This document shows positions 1 to 8,419 of a stretch of DNA of 64,000 bases, piece after piece; position 1 is the first letter of the stretch, and every line of letters starts with the position of its first letter. The notes beneath the pieces are model-generated. The model saw nothing but the letters and a program-made list of their open reading frames with translations, had not been told where the DNA came from and did no database searches. A program made the position numbers and the translations under genes. The stretch is taken from positions 1-64,000 of the forward strand of contig JAPPIK010000041.1 of NCBI GenBank assembly GCA_028820655.1, given 5' to 3'. Origin of the DNA: Candidatus Poribacteria bacterium. GTDB lineage: Bacteria > Poribacteria > WGA-4E > JAJDTR01.

Positions 1-95
1 GAATCGCGATTTGGAAATCGCTCCTACAGACGATGTAGGGAATCGCGACCTGGAGATCGCTCCTACAGACGACGTAGGGAATCGCGACCGGGAGA
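1..95. repeat. Tandem 39-bp palindromic repeat, about 2.5 units
   Basis: Two nearly identical 39-bp units begin at 1 and 40, and a third partial one begins at 79. Each opens with an imperfect palindrome of the form GCGAnnTGGAnATCGC followed by TCCTACAGACGAyGTAGG. A further single copy of the core lies at about 62079-62105. The unit number is too low and there are no spacers, so this is not a CRISPR array. It resembles a dispersed REP-like intergenic element; its function is unknown. Confidence 0.7.
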
Positions 96-100
96 AGATC

Positions 101-425
101 TCTATCGCGGTCATTATTCATTCCCTTGATCACTCGCTATCCACTCGCTTGATCACCGAATTTTCTCATTGAAGCGATTTAGTGGAAAAAGATGCTAACG
201 GAGCGCTGATTTGAGCGGCGTGTTAGCATTATTCAAAATGGAGAATCCTTTTGCCGGAGCGGGTTCTCAGGAATCGTGATGCTAACAAGAAGCCAACAGA
301 AAAAAAAGTCGCACTTCCATGGCCGGCGCTATGTTAAAATATACCACATACATGTTAAGTTTTCAATGAAATATTTCCAAGTTGCGGGAGGGAAGAGAAG
401 ATGGCTTGAAGGCGGTTATCAGTGG
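101..425. repeat. Dispersed intergenic element, copy A
   Basis: This stretch is strongly similar to 59207-59545. The shared landmarks, in order, are a TCTATCGCGGTC start, TATCCACTCGCTTGATCACC, a GATGCTAAC / GTTAGCAT inverted pair, GGAGCGGGTTCTCAGGAATCG, a second ATGCTAACAA, AAGCCAACAGAAAA and ATACCACATAyATGTT. The final part also matches 42335-42375. In copies A and B the element leads directly into a decayed transposase sequence, which suggests these are the remains of one mobile-element family. The short ORFs inside it are not convincing genes. Confidence 0.75.
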
Positions 426-650
426 ACAGCCGAACTGTATTTCCCATGCCCATCAAGGAACATCGGAGCCAGTGCTTGATTCAGGGAATGGGTAATTCAA
501 TCGAGAATGGACGCCACAAGATGGTTACCGTGAGCATATTGTCAGAAGGCGCTAGATTCGCCACATCACCAAAGGCGTCCCTCGAAGAGACATCAAATAA
601 GTATAGCTATTCTACCCAAGTTGCTACCTATTGTTAACAGTAGGATTTGA
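380..650 (+). pseudogene. Decayed DDE transposase 3' fragment (copy A)
   Basis: The nucleotide sequence aligns by eye with the better preserved transposase fragment at 42384-42680. Shared stretches include CCGAACTGTAT against CCAAACTGTAT, CATCGGAGCCAGTGCTTGA against TGTCGGAGTATGCCCTTGA, AATTCAATCGA against AATTCAACCGA, TTCGCCACATCACCAAAG against TTCGCATCACCAAAG, and a common ATTGTTAAC near the end. The reading frame is broken by several indels, so no protein is expected. The 71-residue ORF at 422-637 covers part of it but has lost the family sequence. From about 650 to 983 nothing else is recognisable. Confidence 0.6.
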
Positions 651-983
651 GATTTTCCGAATGTAAAATTGTAGTCCTGCTCGGCTTGGGTAGGCAGAAC
701 CAAGCCGTATGCGTATGTGTGCAGTGGATTTGTCAGTCCACTGCGAGCAGATTTCGTCAATTTAACGTACGTTGCCCCGGTTTGCGATGCATCCGAATAG
801 GATTGTCGGGCTAGAAGCCCAATCTACGGGAATGGGTCGCAACTTGCGTTATTCTAATCAGCAAGGTTACCGTACCTGCAAAGAGCTATTTCGGAAAGAT
901 ATCTAATGTGAAAACGGGGCAAATACTCTGATTCAAAAGCGAATATCGTGACTTGGCTTGGAACTCATGCTATACTTAACATC

Positions 984-2279
984 ATGTTAACCTTTTCACT
1001 GGTTTGTAAAGCGATTGCCGATGATCGCCGTGCGCTTAGAGGCGGAATGCGCCTACTTGCAGAGGTCGCCCACAGATACGGAATTCCGATTACATGGGCG
1101 ATTGACGGAAATTCGGCGCGGTTTTTCGCCGATGCCCTGACTGAATGGCATGAATCATATGGGGATGAACCGCTCCTCATGTTGGATATTATGCCAATTT
1201 GGAAAACCGACGTCGATCTCGACAATCCTGTTCAGTCAGCCGAGCATGTCGTGACAATGCGCGAGAAGTTGCCCAGGTACATATCGTCCGAATGGAATAA
1301 GATACACCGAGCCATGGAGTGGGCAACGCCTCGAGTCGCAGGCGCAGACAAGAAAACCCAAGTACTTCTTTACGCTTTGGAGCAAGCAGGCTTCAAGGGG
1401 TTGTGGGGATATCTATGGGAAACAACAGAATTGGACATCGGAGATGATCGGGGTTGCCCATTTGGTTTTTTTTATCCTTCGAAAGATAACCACAATCTTG
1501 CGGGAACACCGCCGAGCCGAATTGTCGGCATGCAACGCACATCTTTTAACCTTCCGGAATATCGGGAACCGCAGGAAGGAGCCTCTCACGACAGCCATGA
1601 CGCAACGCTTTACCAATGGATTTCAAGTGGTGCGGCACACCAAACATTTGATTGCTATGTATCAAGCGCGGAATGGAACCGTTGGCTAGGTTACGTTCAG
1701 TATTTTAGTGCCGAGGATTTGACGCGACTAGAGTCGGAAGGGACGGAACAACTTGACAATTTTCTAGGCAAAGCTTGTAAACATGAAGCGACCCAAGTCA
1801 TGCTGCTCTCCGACGCGGTGAGCGACTATCAACTCGCCTTCAAGCAGACGCCCCCGACTTTTCTACTTTTTAGTAATGCATTCGATGCTGATTTTGCCCT
1901 GCCGAACACTTCGTCGCAATCAACTCTTTTCTATTACGATGACGAGTGCCAATTTGTCTTTGAGAGGGACAAAATGGAGCCGATTGATATGAAGAATTAT
2001 GTCTCTCCGCCCACCGAGTCCCGGCACGGTGTAGAATTCACGTTACCGAAAATCGAAGTATTCCACCCTATTCGCACGAGGGAGAAGTTACAGATGCGTT
2101 TTACGCTTGAGTCCTCGAAGGCGATGCCCTACGCTTTTGCAGTCTGGGGAAACCATGAAGGGTTAACCCTCGTAAATTCAAACGCCAAGGAAGTGAAGTG
2201 GTTGGGTGACCAACTCCTGTTCGTCAGAGTCGGATTACAACCTGGGCAAAACGAAATTGAAGTTGTGCTAACCATCTAA
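984..2279 (+). CDS. Unassigned protein, possibly deacetylase/GH-barrel-like
   Basis: This ORF of about 431 residues has the codon pattern of a real gene, but I cannot assign it firmly. The first third has the phrase GIPITWAIDG and an alternation of hydrophobic strands and helices that recalls NodB-type or GH57-like (beta/alpha) barrels, and later there is a WGYLWE/CPFGFFYPS segment. I see no clear Asp-His-His metal triad. The C-terminal 130 residues look like a beta-sandwich. An in-frame GTG lies at 948, but the ATG at 984 is preferred because the homologous-looking sequence begins with MLTFSL and a TATACT -10-like box sits at 971-976, only 8 bases before it. That could mean a leaderless or very short 5' end. 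No signal peptide is clear. It is followed by a 480-base gap. Confidence 0.6.
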   Translation: MLTFSLVCKAIADDRRALRGGMRLLAEVAHRYGIPITWAIDGNSARFFADALTEWHESYGDEPLLMLDIMPIWKTDVDLDNPVQSAEHVVTMREKLPRYISSEWNKIHRAMEWATPRVAGADKKTQVLLYALEQAGFKGLWGYLWETTELDIGDDRGCPFGFFYPSKDNHNLAGTPPSRIVGMQRTSFNLPEYREPQEGASHDSHDATLYQWISSGAAHQTFDCYVSSAEWNRWLGYVQYFSAEDLTRLESEGTEQLDNFLGKACKHEATQVMLLSDAVSDYQLAFKQTPPTFLLFSNAFDADFALPNTSSQSTLFYYDDECQFVFERDKMEPIDMKNYVSPPTESRHGVEFTLPKIEVFHPIRTREKLQMRFTLESSKAMPYAFAVWGNHEGLTLVNSNAKEVKWLGDQLLFVRVGLQPGQNEIEVVLTI

Positions 2280-2588
2280 CAAACACAAGGCATTCGTGGC
2301 AATTAGGCATTTGGCACGTTTCATTTTGGTTTGCCTCCAAGTGGATATTATGCTAAAATTTACTGGTTTTGGCGCTCTTGAGTGATAAGGCTAGAATAAC
2401 ACGCGTGGATAGTGTGCCCTGTGGATACGATAATGGCACAGCGAAGATTCCAAATCGTCGAAAAATCTTGCAACACAGTCTGACTAAATTGAGCAAGTAA
2501 GTACGAGAGTTTCGTGAAAGAAAAAAGGACGCCATTACCCAAAAATCAGATACCCCGAATAACAATCCTTTCTCTTTGGAATCATACC

Positions 2589-2738
2589 TAACGTTATGCG
2601 ATATGCGATACGTTAATCTCGCTACAGAAATGCCAGTGTTTTTTGTCTTGATTGAGGCATGCGGTTCGAGATTAAGTTAGAGACGCACATTTCGCGAGAT
2701 TGCCTATTATCGCAACTTTGTGATAGTAGGCTTTTTTT
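2589..2738 (+). promoter_or_regulatory. Structured leader RNA upstream of threonine synthase
   Basis: The roughly 150 bases before the threonine synthase gene can form several hairpins. TTAATCTCG (2613-2621) pairs perfectly with CGAGATTAA (2667-2675) around an inner ATGCC/GGCAT pair (2630-2634 with 2656-2660). The same strand, AATCTCGC (2615-2622), can instead pair perfectly with GCGAGATT (2694-2701), which abuts the terminator stem. TAACG (2589-2593) can also pair with CGTTA (2611-2615). Two mutually exclusive pairings next to a terminator is the layout of an attenuator or riboswitch. No T-box signature and no threonine-rich leader peptide is visible. It could also be a free small RNA that ends at the terminator. 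Confidence 0.45.
2702..2738 (+). terminator. Intrinsic terminator 26 bases before thrC
   Basis: A 12-bp stem (GCCTATTATCGC with GTGATAGTAGGC, two G-U pairs) encloses a 6-base loop and is followed by seven T residues. It ends shortly before the GGAGGAG ribosome site of threonine synthase, so it either ends an upstream short transcript or works as a conditional attenuator for thrC. Confidence 0.75.
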
Positions 2739-2763
2739 ATATTGATAAACAGCGGAGGAGATA

Positions 2764-3996
2764 ATGGAGAAGGTCATTGGACTCAAGTGTCGAGAATGTG
2801 AACGCCAGTACCCGAAAGAACCTTTGCATGTGTGCGAGTTCTGTTTTGGCCCGCTTGAGGTGGACTACGATTATGAGGTAATCCGGAAATCAATCTCCCG
2901 TAAATCGATTGAGGATGGTCCGGACAGCTTGTGGCGATACGCGGACTTGCTGCCGATAGATGGAGAACCCACGGATGGTTTGAATTCAGGCTTTACGCCA
3001 CTAATCCGTGCAAGAAATCTGGAGGACGCTCTTGGAGTCAACGAACTCTATATCAAGGATGATTCTGTCTGCCATCCTACGCTGTCCTTCAAAGATCGGG
3101 TTGTCGCGGTCGCATTGAGTAAGTCAAAAGAGTTTGGATTTGATACAGTGTCCTGTGCATCAACAGGGAATTTGGCAAATGCGGTTGCGGCGCACGCGGC
3201 AATCGCAAATCTTAACTGTTTTATCTTCATTCCTGCGGATTTGGAACTCGGCAAAGTTATAGCATCGCTGGTTTTCGCGCCAATTGTCGTGGGCATCACG
3301 GGCAATTACGATGATGTCAACCGACTGTGTAGTGAAATTGCCGGTGTTTATCAGTGGGCGTTTGCGAACATCAATCTCCGTCCGTTTTATGCGGAGGGTT
3401 CGAAAACGCTATGTTTTGAACTGATTGAGCAACTCGGTTGGGAAGCCCCGGACCATCTCATACTTCCCGCCGCGGGAGGATCTCTAGTCACGAAAGCCAA
3501 AAAGTCGTTGAAAGAATTCCATCTCTTGGGTTTGATCGACGAGCCAAAAACAAAAATCCATGTGGCTCAGGCCGAAGGATGTGGTCCAATTGTCGCCACG
3601 TTCAAGGAGGATGGAGACTTTGTCAAGCCGGTGAAGCCAAACACTATCGCAAAGTCTCTTGCGATAGGAAATCCCGCCGATGGCATCTACGCGGTTTCCA
3701 CGGTGCGCGACTCGGGCGGACAGGGAGAATTCGCTTCGGATGAAGAGATTGTCGATGCAATCAAACTTCTCGCTGCAACCGAGGGAATTTTCACGGAAAC
3801 CGCTGGCGGTGTGACTCTCGCAGTGACGAAAAAACTCATTGAGAGTGGACATATCGGTCGAAAGGACCGAATCGTCGTTGGAATCACGGGCAACGGATTC
3901 AAGACGATTGAAGCTCTTGACGCGAAAGTTGAAGAGCCGCACATCATTCAACCGCAGCTTAACGCATTCAAGAAGTTGATGACTACGCTTGGCTAA
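2764..3996 (+). CDS. thrC: Threonine synthase
   Basis: PLP-dependent threonine synthase, which converts O-phosphohomoserine to threonine and phosphate in the cytoplasm, the last step of threonine biosynthesis. The 410-residue protein starts with a zinc-ribbon-like segment (C9, C12, C24, C27), as in many thrC proteins of the shorter class. The PLP-binding lysine lies in the LSFKDR motif near residue 110. It is followed by the substrate/phosphate loop CASTGNLANA, and a glycine-rich AAGGSL segment lies near residue 240. A strong GGAGGAG site stands 3 bases before the ATG. No other threonine-pathway genes (hom, thrB) are next to it. A structured leader with an intrinsic terminator directly precedes it, suggesting control by attenuation. 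Assignment is confident. Confidence 0.93.
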   Translation: MEKVIGLKCRECERQYPKEPLHVCEFCFGPLEVDYDYEVIRKSISRKSIEDGPDSLWRYADLLPIDGEPTDGLNSGFTPLIRARNLEDALGVNELYIKDDSVCHPTLSFKDRVVAVALSKSKEFGFDTVSCASTGNLANAVAAHAAIANLNCFIFIPADLELGKVIASLVFAPIVVGITGNYDDVNRLCSEIAGVYQWAFANINLRPFYAEGSKTLCFELIEQLGWEAPDHLILPAAGGSLVTKAKKSLKEFHLLGLIDEPKTKIHVAQAEGCGPIVATFKEDGDFVKPVKPNTIAKSLAIGNPADGIYAVSTVRDSGGQGEFASDEEIVDAIKLLAATEGIFTETAGGVTLAVTKKLIESGHIGRKDRIVVGITGNGFKTIEALDAKVEEPHIIQPQLNAFKKLMTTLG

Positions 3997-4064
3997 CGTT
4001 CAACACGCCATAACTGTACACTCCGAGTTCATCTCACACAACCTCACCCGTCGAATTTCTAGCT

Positions 4065-6326
4065 ATGGAAGCACTTCAAGGCATACTAGAACGAATAGTG
4101 TTTGAAAATGCCGAAACAGGTTACACCATTGGAAGGCTTTCCTCGCGCGAATACCCGAACGAGTTGATAACGGTCGTAGGCAACCTCGCCTCTGCCAATG
4201 CGGGTGAAAGCGTACTGCTAAAAGGGATTTGGACCAACAATCCAAAATACGGCAAACAGTTTCAGATTGAAGGATATGAAACGGTTCTGCCCGCTACCGT
4301 CGTGGGTTTGAGAAAGTATTTAGGCTCCGGTCTAATTAAAGGTATCGGTCCTGTAATGGCAGGCCGAATCGTCAACTGCTTCGGGATGGACACGATGGAG
4401 GTGATTGAAGGCGCACCTAAAAAGTTGATGAAGGTACCGGGGATTGGCAAAAAGCGCGTCGACATGATTATGGAAGCGTGGGAAGCACAGCGAGAGGTTA
4501 AGAACGTCATGCTCTTTTTGCAATCTCATAATGTGAGCACGACCCACGCAGCCAAGATCTATAAAACCTATCAAAGCGAGTCCGTGCCGATCGTACGGGA
4601 AAATCCATATCGTCTAGCGGATGACATTTATGGTATTGGGTTTAAAACAGCCGATACTATTGCGGAAAAGCTGGGAATGGACAGCGACTCTCCGCATCGC
4701 GTCACTGCCGGTCTCAAATACGTCCTGAGTCAGAAAGCGGATGATGGTCACGTATTCCTGTATCGCCATCAGTTGATTGCCGCGTCACAAGAGATATTGG
4801 GCGTCCCTACCGAGGCAATAGAGAACGGGATTGCTGCGTTATCCGCCAGTGAAGAGATTATTCCGGAGAAGCTAGGGATTCCCGTACCCACAGAGGCTGA
4901 GGAAGCCATATACCTTGCACCCTTTTATTATTCCGAGATTGGCGCGGCGAACAATCTTTCACGAGTCTTGAAATTCCATGCCACTCAGTACAATCCGGGT
5001 TTTTTGGATCATTCCATTTCACAACTCGAAAATGCTATGGGGATGTCATTTGCGACAAAACAGCGAGAAGCCATCAGAAAGGCATTGACATCGCGAGTGA
5101 TGATCCTGACAGGCGGTCCCGGGACGGGGAAAACGACGACGACAATAGGAATTATCCACTTGTTCGAGCAACTTGGACGACGAATTACTTTAGCCGCGCC
5201 GACCGGACGCGCCGCGAAACGTCTAAGCGAAACGACACGGCGCGAAGCAAAGACAATTCATCGCCTTTTAGAATTTTCACCGCAGGAGAACGGCTTCAAA
5301 AGGAATGCGGAAAATCCGCTTGAAACTGACGTGGTCATCATCGACGAAATCTCAATGTTAGATCTCGTGTTGATGAACAACCTGCTAAAGGCAGTCCCGT
5401 CCGAATCCATGCTGATTTTTGTCGGCGATGTAGATCAACTGCCGTCCGTCGGGGCAGGAAATGTCCTAAAAGATCTAATCGCGTCCGATAAAATCGCGAT
5501 TGTAAGATTGACGGAGATTTTCCGGCAGGCTCGGAAAAGCCTGATTGTGATCAATGCTCATCGTGTCAATCGAGGTAGGCACCCTAAAGTCTCAGGGCCG
5601 GCAGACCGTAATTTTTTCTTCATTGAAGAAGCCGATTCCGAGGAAGTTTCCGCCTGTATTTGCAATTTGGTGCGGGATCGATTGCCCAAACACTATGACT
5701 ACCATCCGATGGACGACATCCAAGTGCTATGTCCGATGCGCCGTGGCACGGTAGGCACGGACAATCTCAATAGGAGGCTACAAGAGACACTAAACACGGA
5801 TTCGGCTGAAGCGGTACGGGGTGGACGGAATTTTCGGGTGGGCGATAAAGTGATGCAGGTCCGCAACAACTACGATTACGATGTGTTCAATGGCGACATT
5901 GGACGCGTTCACGACGTGGACTCTATTGAAAAACAGGTATTAATTTCGTTTCCCGACAGAGTTGTCTGCTATGATATGGCAGATTTGAATGAGTTGGTCT
6001 TGGCGTATGCGACGACAGTCCACAAAGCCCAAGGCAGCGAATATCCGGCGGTTGTCATACCGCTTCTGACGCAACACTATATGATGCTTCAGCGCAACCT
6101 ACTTTACACAGCAATCACGCGGGCGAAAGAGCTTGTTGTGATCGTGGGAACAAAAGAGGCGCTCGGGATTGCCCTCCGTAACAACAAAGTAGTTGAAAGG
6201 AATAGCCACCTCGCCGGTCGAATTCGCGGGGCGTTGGAAGAAACGGGAGGAGTAGTTGGGCTTCCGGCCCCCGACACAACTTCGGTAAATGGTGATCGCG
6301 TCTTACCGAACCCGCCAGCGATTTGA
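4065..6326 (+). CDS. recD2: RecD2-type ATP-dependent DNA helicase
   Basis: Superfamily 1B 5'-3' DNA helicase of the RecD2 (RecD-like/YrrC) type, 753 residues, the usual length for RecD2 rather than for RecBCD RecD. The N-terminal OB-like region (about 1-90) is followed by helix-hairpin-helix segments (KGIGPVMAGRI; VPGIGKKR), then Walker A GGPGTGKTTTT with its lysine near residue 356, and Walker B VVIIDEISMLD near 425. The SH3-like region precedes motif V (TTVHKAQGSEYP) and motif VI (YTAITRAKE). No recB or recC is nearby, which fits RecD2, a stand-alone repair helicase. It lies 68 bases after thrC on the same strand and may share its transcript. Confidence 0.92.
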   Translation: MEALQGILERIVFENAETGYTIGRLSSREYPNELITVVGNLASANAGESVLLKGIWTNNPKYGKQFQIEGYETVLPATVVGLRKYLGSGLIKGIGPVMAGRIVNCFGMDTMEVIEGAPKKLMKVPGIGKKRVDMIMEAWEAQREVKNVMLFLQSHNVSTTHAAKIYKTYQSESVPIVRENPYRLADDIYGIGFKTADTIAEKLGMDSDSPHRVTAGLKYVLSQKADDGHVFLYRHQLIAASQEILGVPTEAIENGIAALSASEEIIPEKLGIPVPTEAEEAIYLAPFYYSEIGAANNLSRVLKFHATQYNPGFLDHSISQLENAMGMSFATKQREAIRKALTSRVMILTGGPGTGKTTTTIGIIHLFEQLGRRITLAAPTGRAAKRLSETTRREAKTIHRLLEFSPQENGFKRNAENPLETDVVIIDEISMLDLVLMNNLLKAVPSESMLIFVGDVDQLPSVGAGNVLKDLIASDKIAIVRLTEIFRQARKSLIVINAHRVNRGRHPKVSGPADRNFFFIEEADSEEVSACICNLVRDRLPKHYDYHPMDDIQVLCPMRRGTVGTDNLNRRLQETLNTDSAEAVRGGRNFRVGDKVMQVRNNYDYDVFNGDIGRVHDVDSIEKQVLISFPDRVVCYDMADLNELVLAYATTVHKAQGSEYPAVVIPLLTQHYMMLQRNLLYTAITRAKELVVIVGTKEALGIALRNNKVVERNSHLAGRIRGALEETGGVVGLPAPDTTSVNGDRVLPNPPAI

Positions 6327-6381
6327 ACCGCTTACAATGCTTGACGTTTTACTCACCTGTAAGGGTTGCATTTCCCGCCGT

Positions 6382-6917
6382 TCAATTGATTTTCTGTTTC
6401 TCCCATATTTGCACGTTATGTCTCGGCAATGCAGACGGATGTTCGGCGTATTCCAATATAGGAAAACCGTTATCGTCTACTGTGACGACAACAACGAGCT
6501 GATGTGGAGAAACGCTCGTAACCACGCGTTCAAGAAACTGCCATGTGTCCCCTTGGTGGGATGTTATTTTCACTCGCGTCCAAAGAACCCCTTCGCCATC
6601 CGTGTAAGTTCCATCCGATATCAGAACACTATGCGGTGGATCCGGCGGCAAGGTGAAACTTTCGCCAATCGTAGAAGTAGAATCTTTGTGCGTGTGTGAG
6701 ACGAGCACCCAGGTTCCCGGCACGGGCACCTCTACACCGTTCTGATCCACGACCCAAACGTGATCGCGTTCTTCTATTCTATTGGAGTGTCCGGATGGGA
6801 ATATTCCGCGTCTAGCAAGCTCTCAATCTGACTGCACGACAATTGCCCCGCAATCAACACTGCTATGGTCAACACAAACGGCAATTTTGTAATGTGTGTG
6901 TTCTTGATGTTCTTCAT
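6382..6917 (-). pseudogene. Small lipoprotein gene split by a frameshift
   Basis: Starting at the ATG at 6917 the sequence encodes a lipoprotein signal (basic start, hydrophobic core, box AGQLSC with Cys at residue 28), but this frame stops at the TAG at 6774-6776 after 47 residues. A second frame, open from about 6815 and continuing to 6382, encodes a hydrophilic domain (DHVWVVDQNGVEVPVPGTW, then about 110 more residues) that looks like the expected mature protein. The two overlap without interruption, so one indel between about 6774 and 6815 would join them into a protein of about 175 residues. It may be a true mutation, a sequencing or assembly error, or less likely programmed frameshifting. 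The second part alone could start at the GTG at 6750. The function is unknown; the C-terminal domain may be an SH3-like beta barrel. Confidence 0.55.
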
Positions 6918-6976
6918 ATCCTCAGTCCACTTTCGATTAAAAGCTTAGGATTCTTGACGTTATAATCAGGGCAAAT

Positions 6977-7246
6977 TTACCTGACATCCTGCATCTTCGA
7001 GCCGGTTTGACAATTTGTCGGAAGCGATGTTGTTCGTATTACGCCGAAACCAAGGGCAGGGTCGAGTTCACGAATGGTAAATGAGCCGGCGTGTGAATCG
7101 GCGGCGACAACGTCTTGAAGTAACCCGCCGAATAGTCTGAGAAATGTCGTTTCGACCAACTGTTCAAACAAAAAGCCGCTATAGGGCAACGGTGTGTAAG
7201 CCGAAATTTCGGCGGCGTTTTCAAGATTCCAACATCGATCGATACA
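6977..7246 (-). other. Possible gene remnant overlapping the glycosyltransferase end
   Basis: One frame here, partly within the 3' end of the glycosyltransferase gene, reads plausible protein sequence (TPLPYSGFLFEQLVETTF, then ADSHAGSFTIRELDPALGFG) and ends at 6977. The only obvious start is a TTG at 7189, without a good ribosome site. I do not recognise a family. It may be the tail of a gene truncated by deletion, or chance. Low confidence. Confidence 0.25.
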
Positions 7247-8351
7247 CTTGGTAAGTGCGTTCGGCTATCGTTTCCCAAGTGAATTCGTGTACTCTCTTCA
7301 GCCCGCGTTCGATGAGTTGACGTGCGAATGTCGGATCTAGCGCAATCCGATTTATTTGATCGGCCAATGCTTCGGCATCCCCCTCGGGGAAGACTAGTCC
7401 GGCGTCCCCTATGACGCGGGGAATCTCACCAGAATCTGAACCGATTACCGGCACTTCACACGCCATCCCTTCGATGATCACGCGTCCGAAAAATTCTACC
7501 CAGTCCGGTGTCGTACGTGATGGAAGAACAATTGTATTCATGCAGTTGACGAATTCCGCGACCTTTTCGGGCAACATTCCGTCCACCCAAACGATTCTGT
7601 CCGTCACTCCGAGTTCTTCGGCAATCTTGACCAAACTCGGTTTATGCTCCCCATCGCCGATTATCAATAGCCGATAGTCGATATCGAGCCTGGCGGCTGA
7701 TGCTATCAGTGTGTCCAGTCCTTTGCTTTCAATGATTCGGCCAAGATAACCGATCACGAAGTAGCTGTCCAGCCCTAGAGAAGTACGCAGATCACTTACG
7801 TCCATCTTGTGGAACAACCTAAGATCGACCCCGTTTGGAAAAGGAATGGCATCGCCGCTATAGCCGCGCTGCTTCAGAATTCGTCCAGCATTTTCACTCA
7901 ACGGAAATGCTACGTCCGTCTCTCGGAAGACCTGCCTCTCGATCCAGACCGGCAAGAAGCCGAATTTTTGTTTGGCGGGAATGCTCAATGAAGTTCGAAA
8001 AATGAAACGGCTGTCCGGGCAATACTTGCGTTTAAGCCGTGTAACCTGAAGCGCGTTCACGCTCCAAGGTTCTTCTTCAAGATGGACTATATCGGGTTGG
8101 AAATCTTGGAAATGCGCACGTAAACCACCTCGGTAATAAAACCGGCTCCCGTAACCCGAAAAACGAATGGCGCAGGGGAATTCATTACACCGGATATTCG
8201 GGTCGGGTTGAAAATGGATTTCCTGAATACTTTCGTACCACCGATTAGCAGTTACCACCCGCAATTCAACATCTGGCCGCTCCGCGATAAGGGAAAACTT
8301 GCGCCGGTAGGGCTTCATTATATAGGAGTGGGAAAACACTAGGACGCGCAA
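7221..8351 (-). CDS. Glycosyltransferase, GT4-like (GT-B fold)
   Basis: A 376-residue GT-B glycosyltransferase of the GT4/GT1 Pfam type, acting in the cytoplasm on an NDP-sugar donor. The N-terminal half begins RVLVFSHSYI and contains the acceptor-side Rossmann-like domain. The C-terminal half has the typical GYLGRIIESKGLDTLI segment, LIIGDGEHKP, and the donor-binding region VLPSRTTPDWVEFFGRVIIEGMACEVPVIG, whose E-x7-E-like motif (EFFGRVIIE) is visible. The start codon is TTG without a strong ribosome site. A nearby ATG, 11 codons in (residue M12), is another possibility. No other polysaccharide genes flank it, so the product sugar or glycolipid cannot be inferred. Confidence 0.85.
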   Translation of the reverse strand: MRVLVFSHSYIMKPYRRKFSLIAERPDVELRVVTANRWYESIQEIHFQPDPNIRCNEFPCAIRFSGYGSRFYYRGGLRAHFQDFQPDIVHLEEEPWSVNALQVTRLKRKYCPDSRFIFRTSLSIPAKQKFGFLPVWIERQVFRETDVAFPLSENAGRILKQRGYSGDAIPFPNGVDLRLFHKMDVSDLRTSLGLDSYFVIGYLGRIIESKGLDTLIASAARLDIDYRLLIIGDGEHKPSLVKIAEELGVTDRIVWVDGMLPEKVAEFVNCMNTIVLPSRTTPDWVEFFGRVIIEGMACEVPVIGSDSGEIPRVIGDAGLVFPEGDAEALADQINRIALDPTFARQLIERGLKRVHEFTWETIAERTYQVYRSMLES

Positions 8352-8419
8352 TAGGAGTGTTCTTTCTCATATGAGGAGGGATTTCGCTGAGTGATCACAT
8401 TGCCAGATGCACTTTCACC

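Noticed and set aside
1-95. CRISPR array
   Set aside because: The units are contiguous with no unique spacers and only about 2.5 copies, and no cas gene is present.
2589-2738. T-box or threonine attenuator peptide
   Set aside because: The conserved T-box sequence is absent, and the only short ORF (ATG at 2630) has no run of Thr or Ile codons.
3484-3951. Minus-strand ORF of 155 codons
   Set aside because: It lies entirely inside thrC in antisense and has no family resemblance or ribosome site.
6289-6699. Plus-strand ORF of 136 codons after recD2
   Set aside because: It overlaps the recD2 end and is antisense to the more convincing lipoprotein frame.
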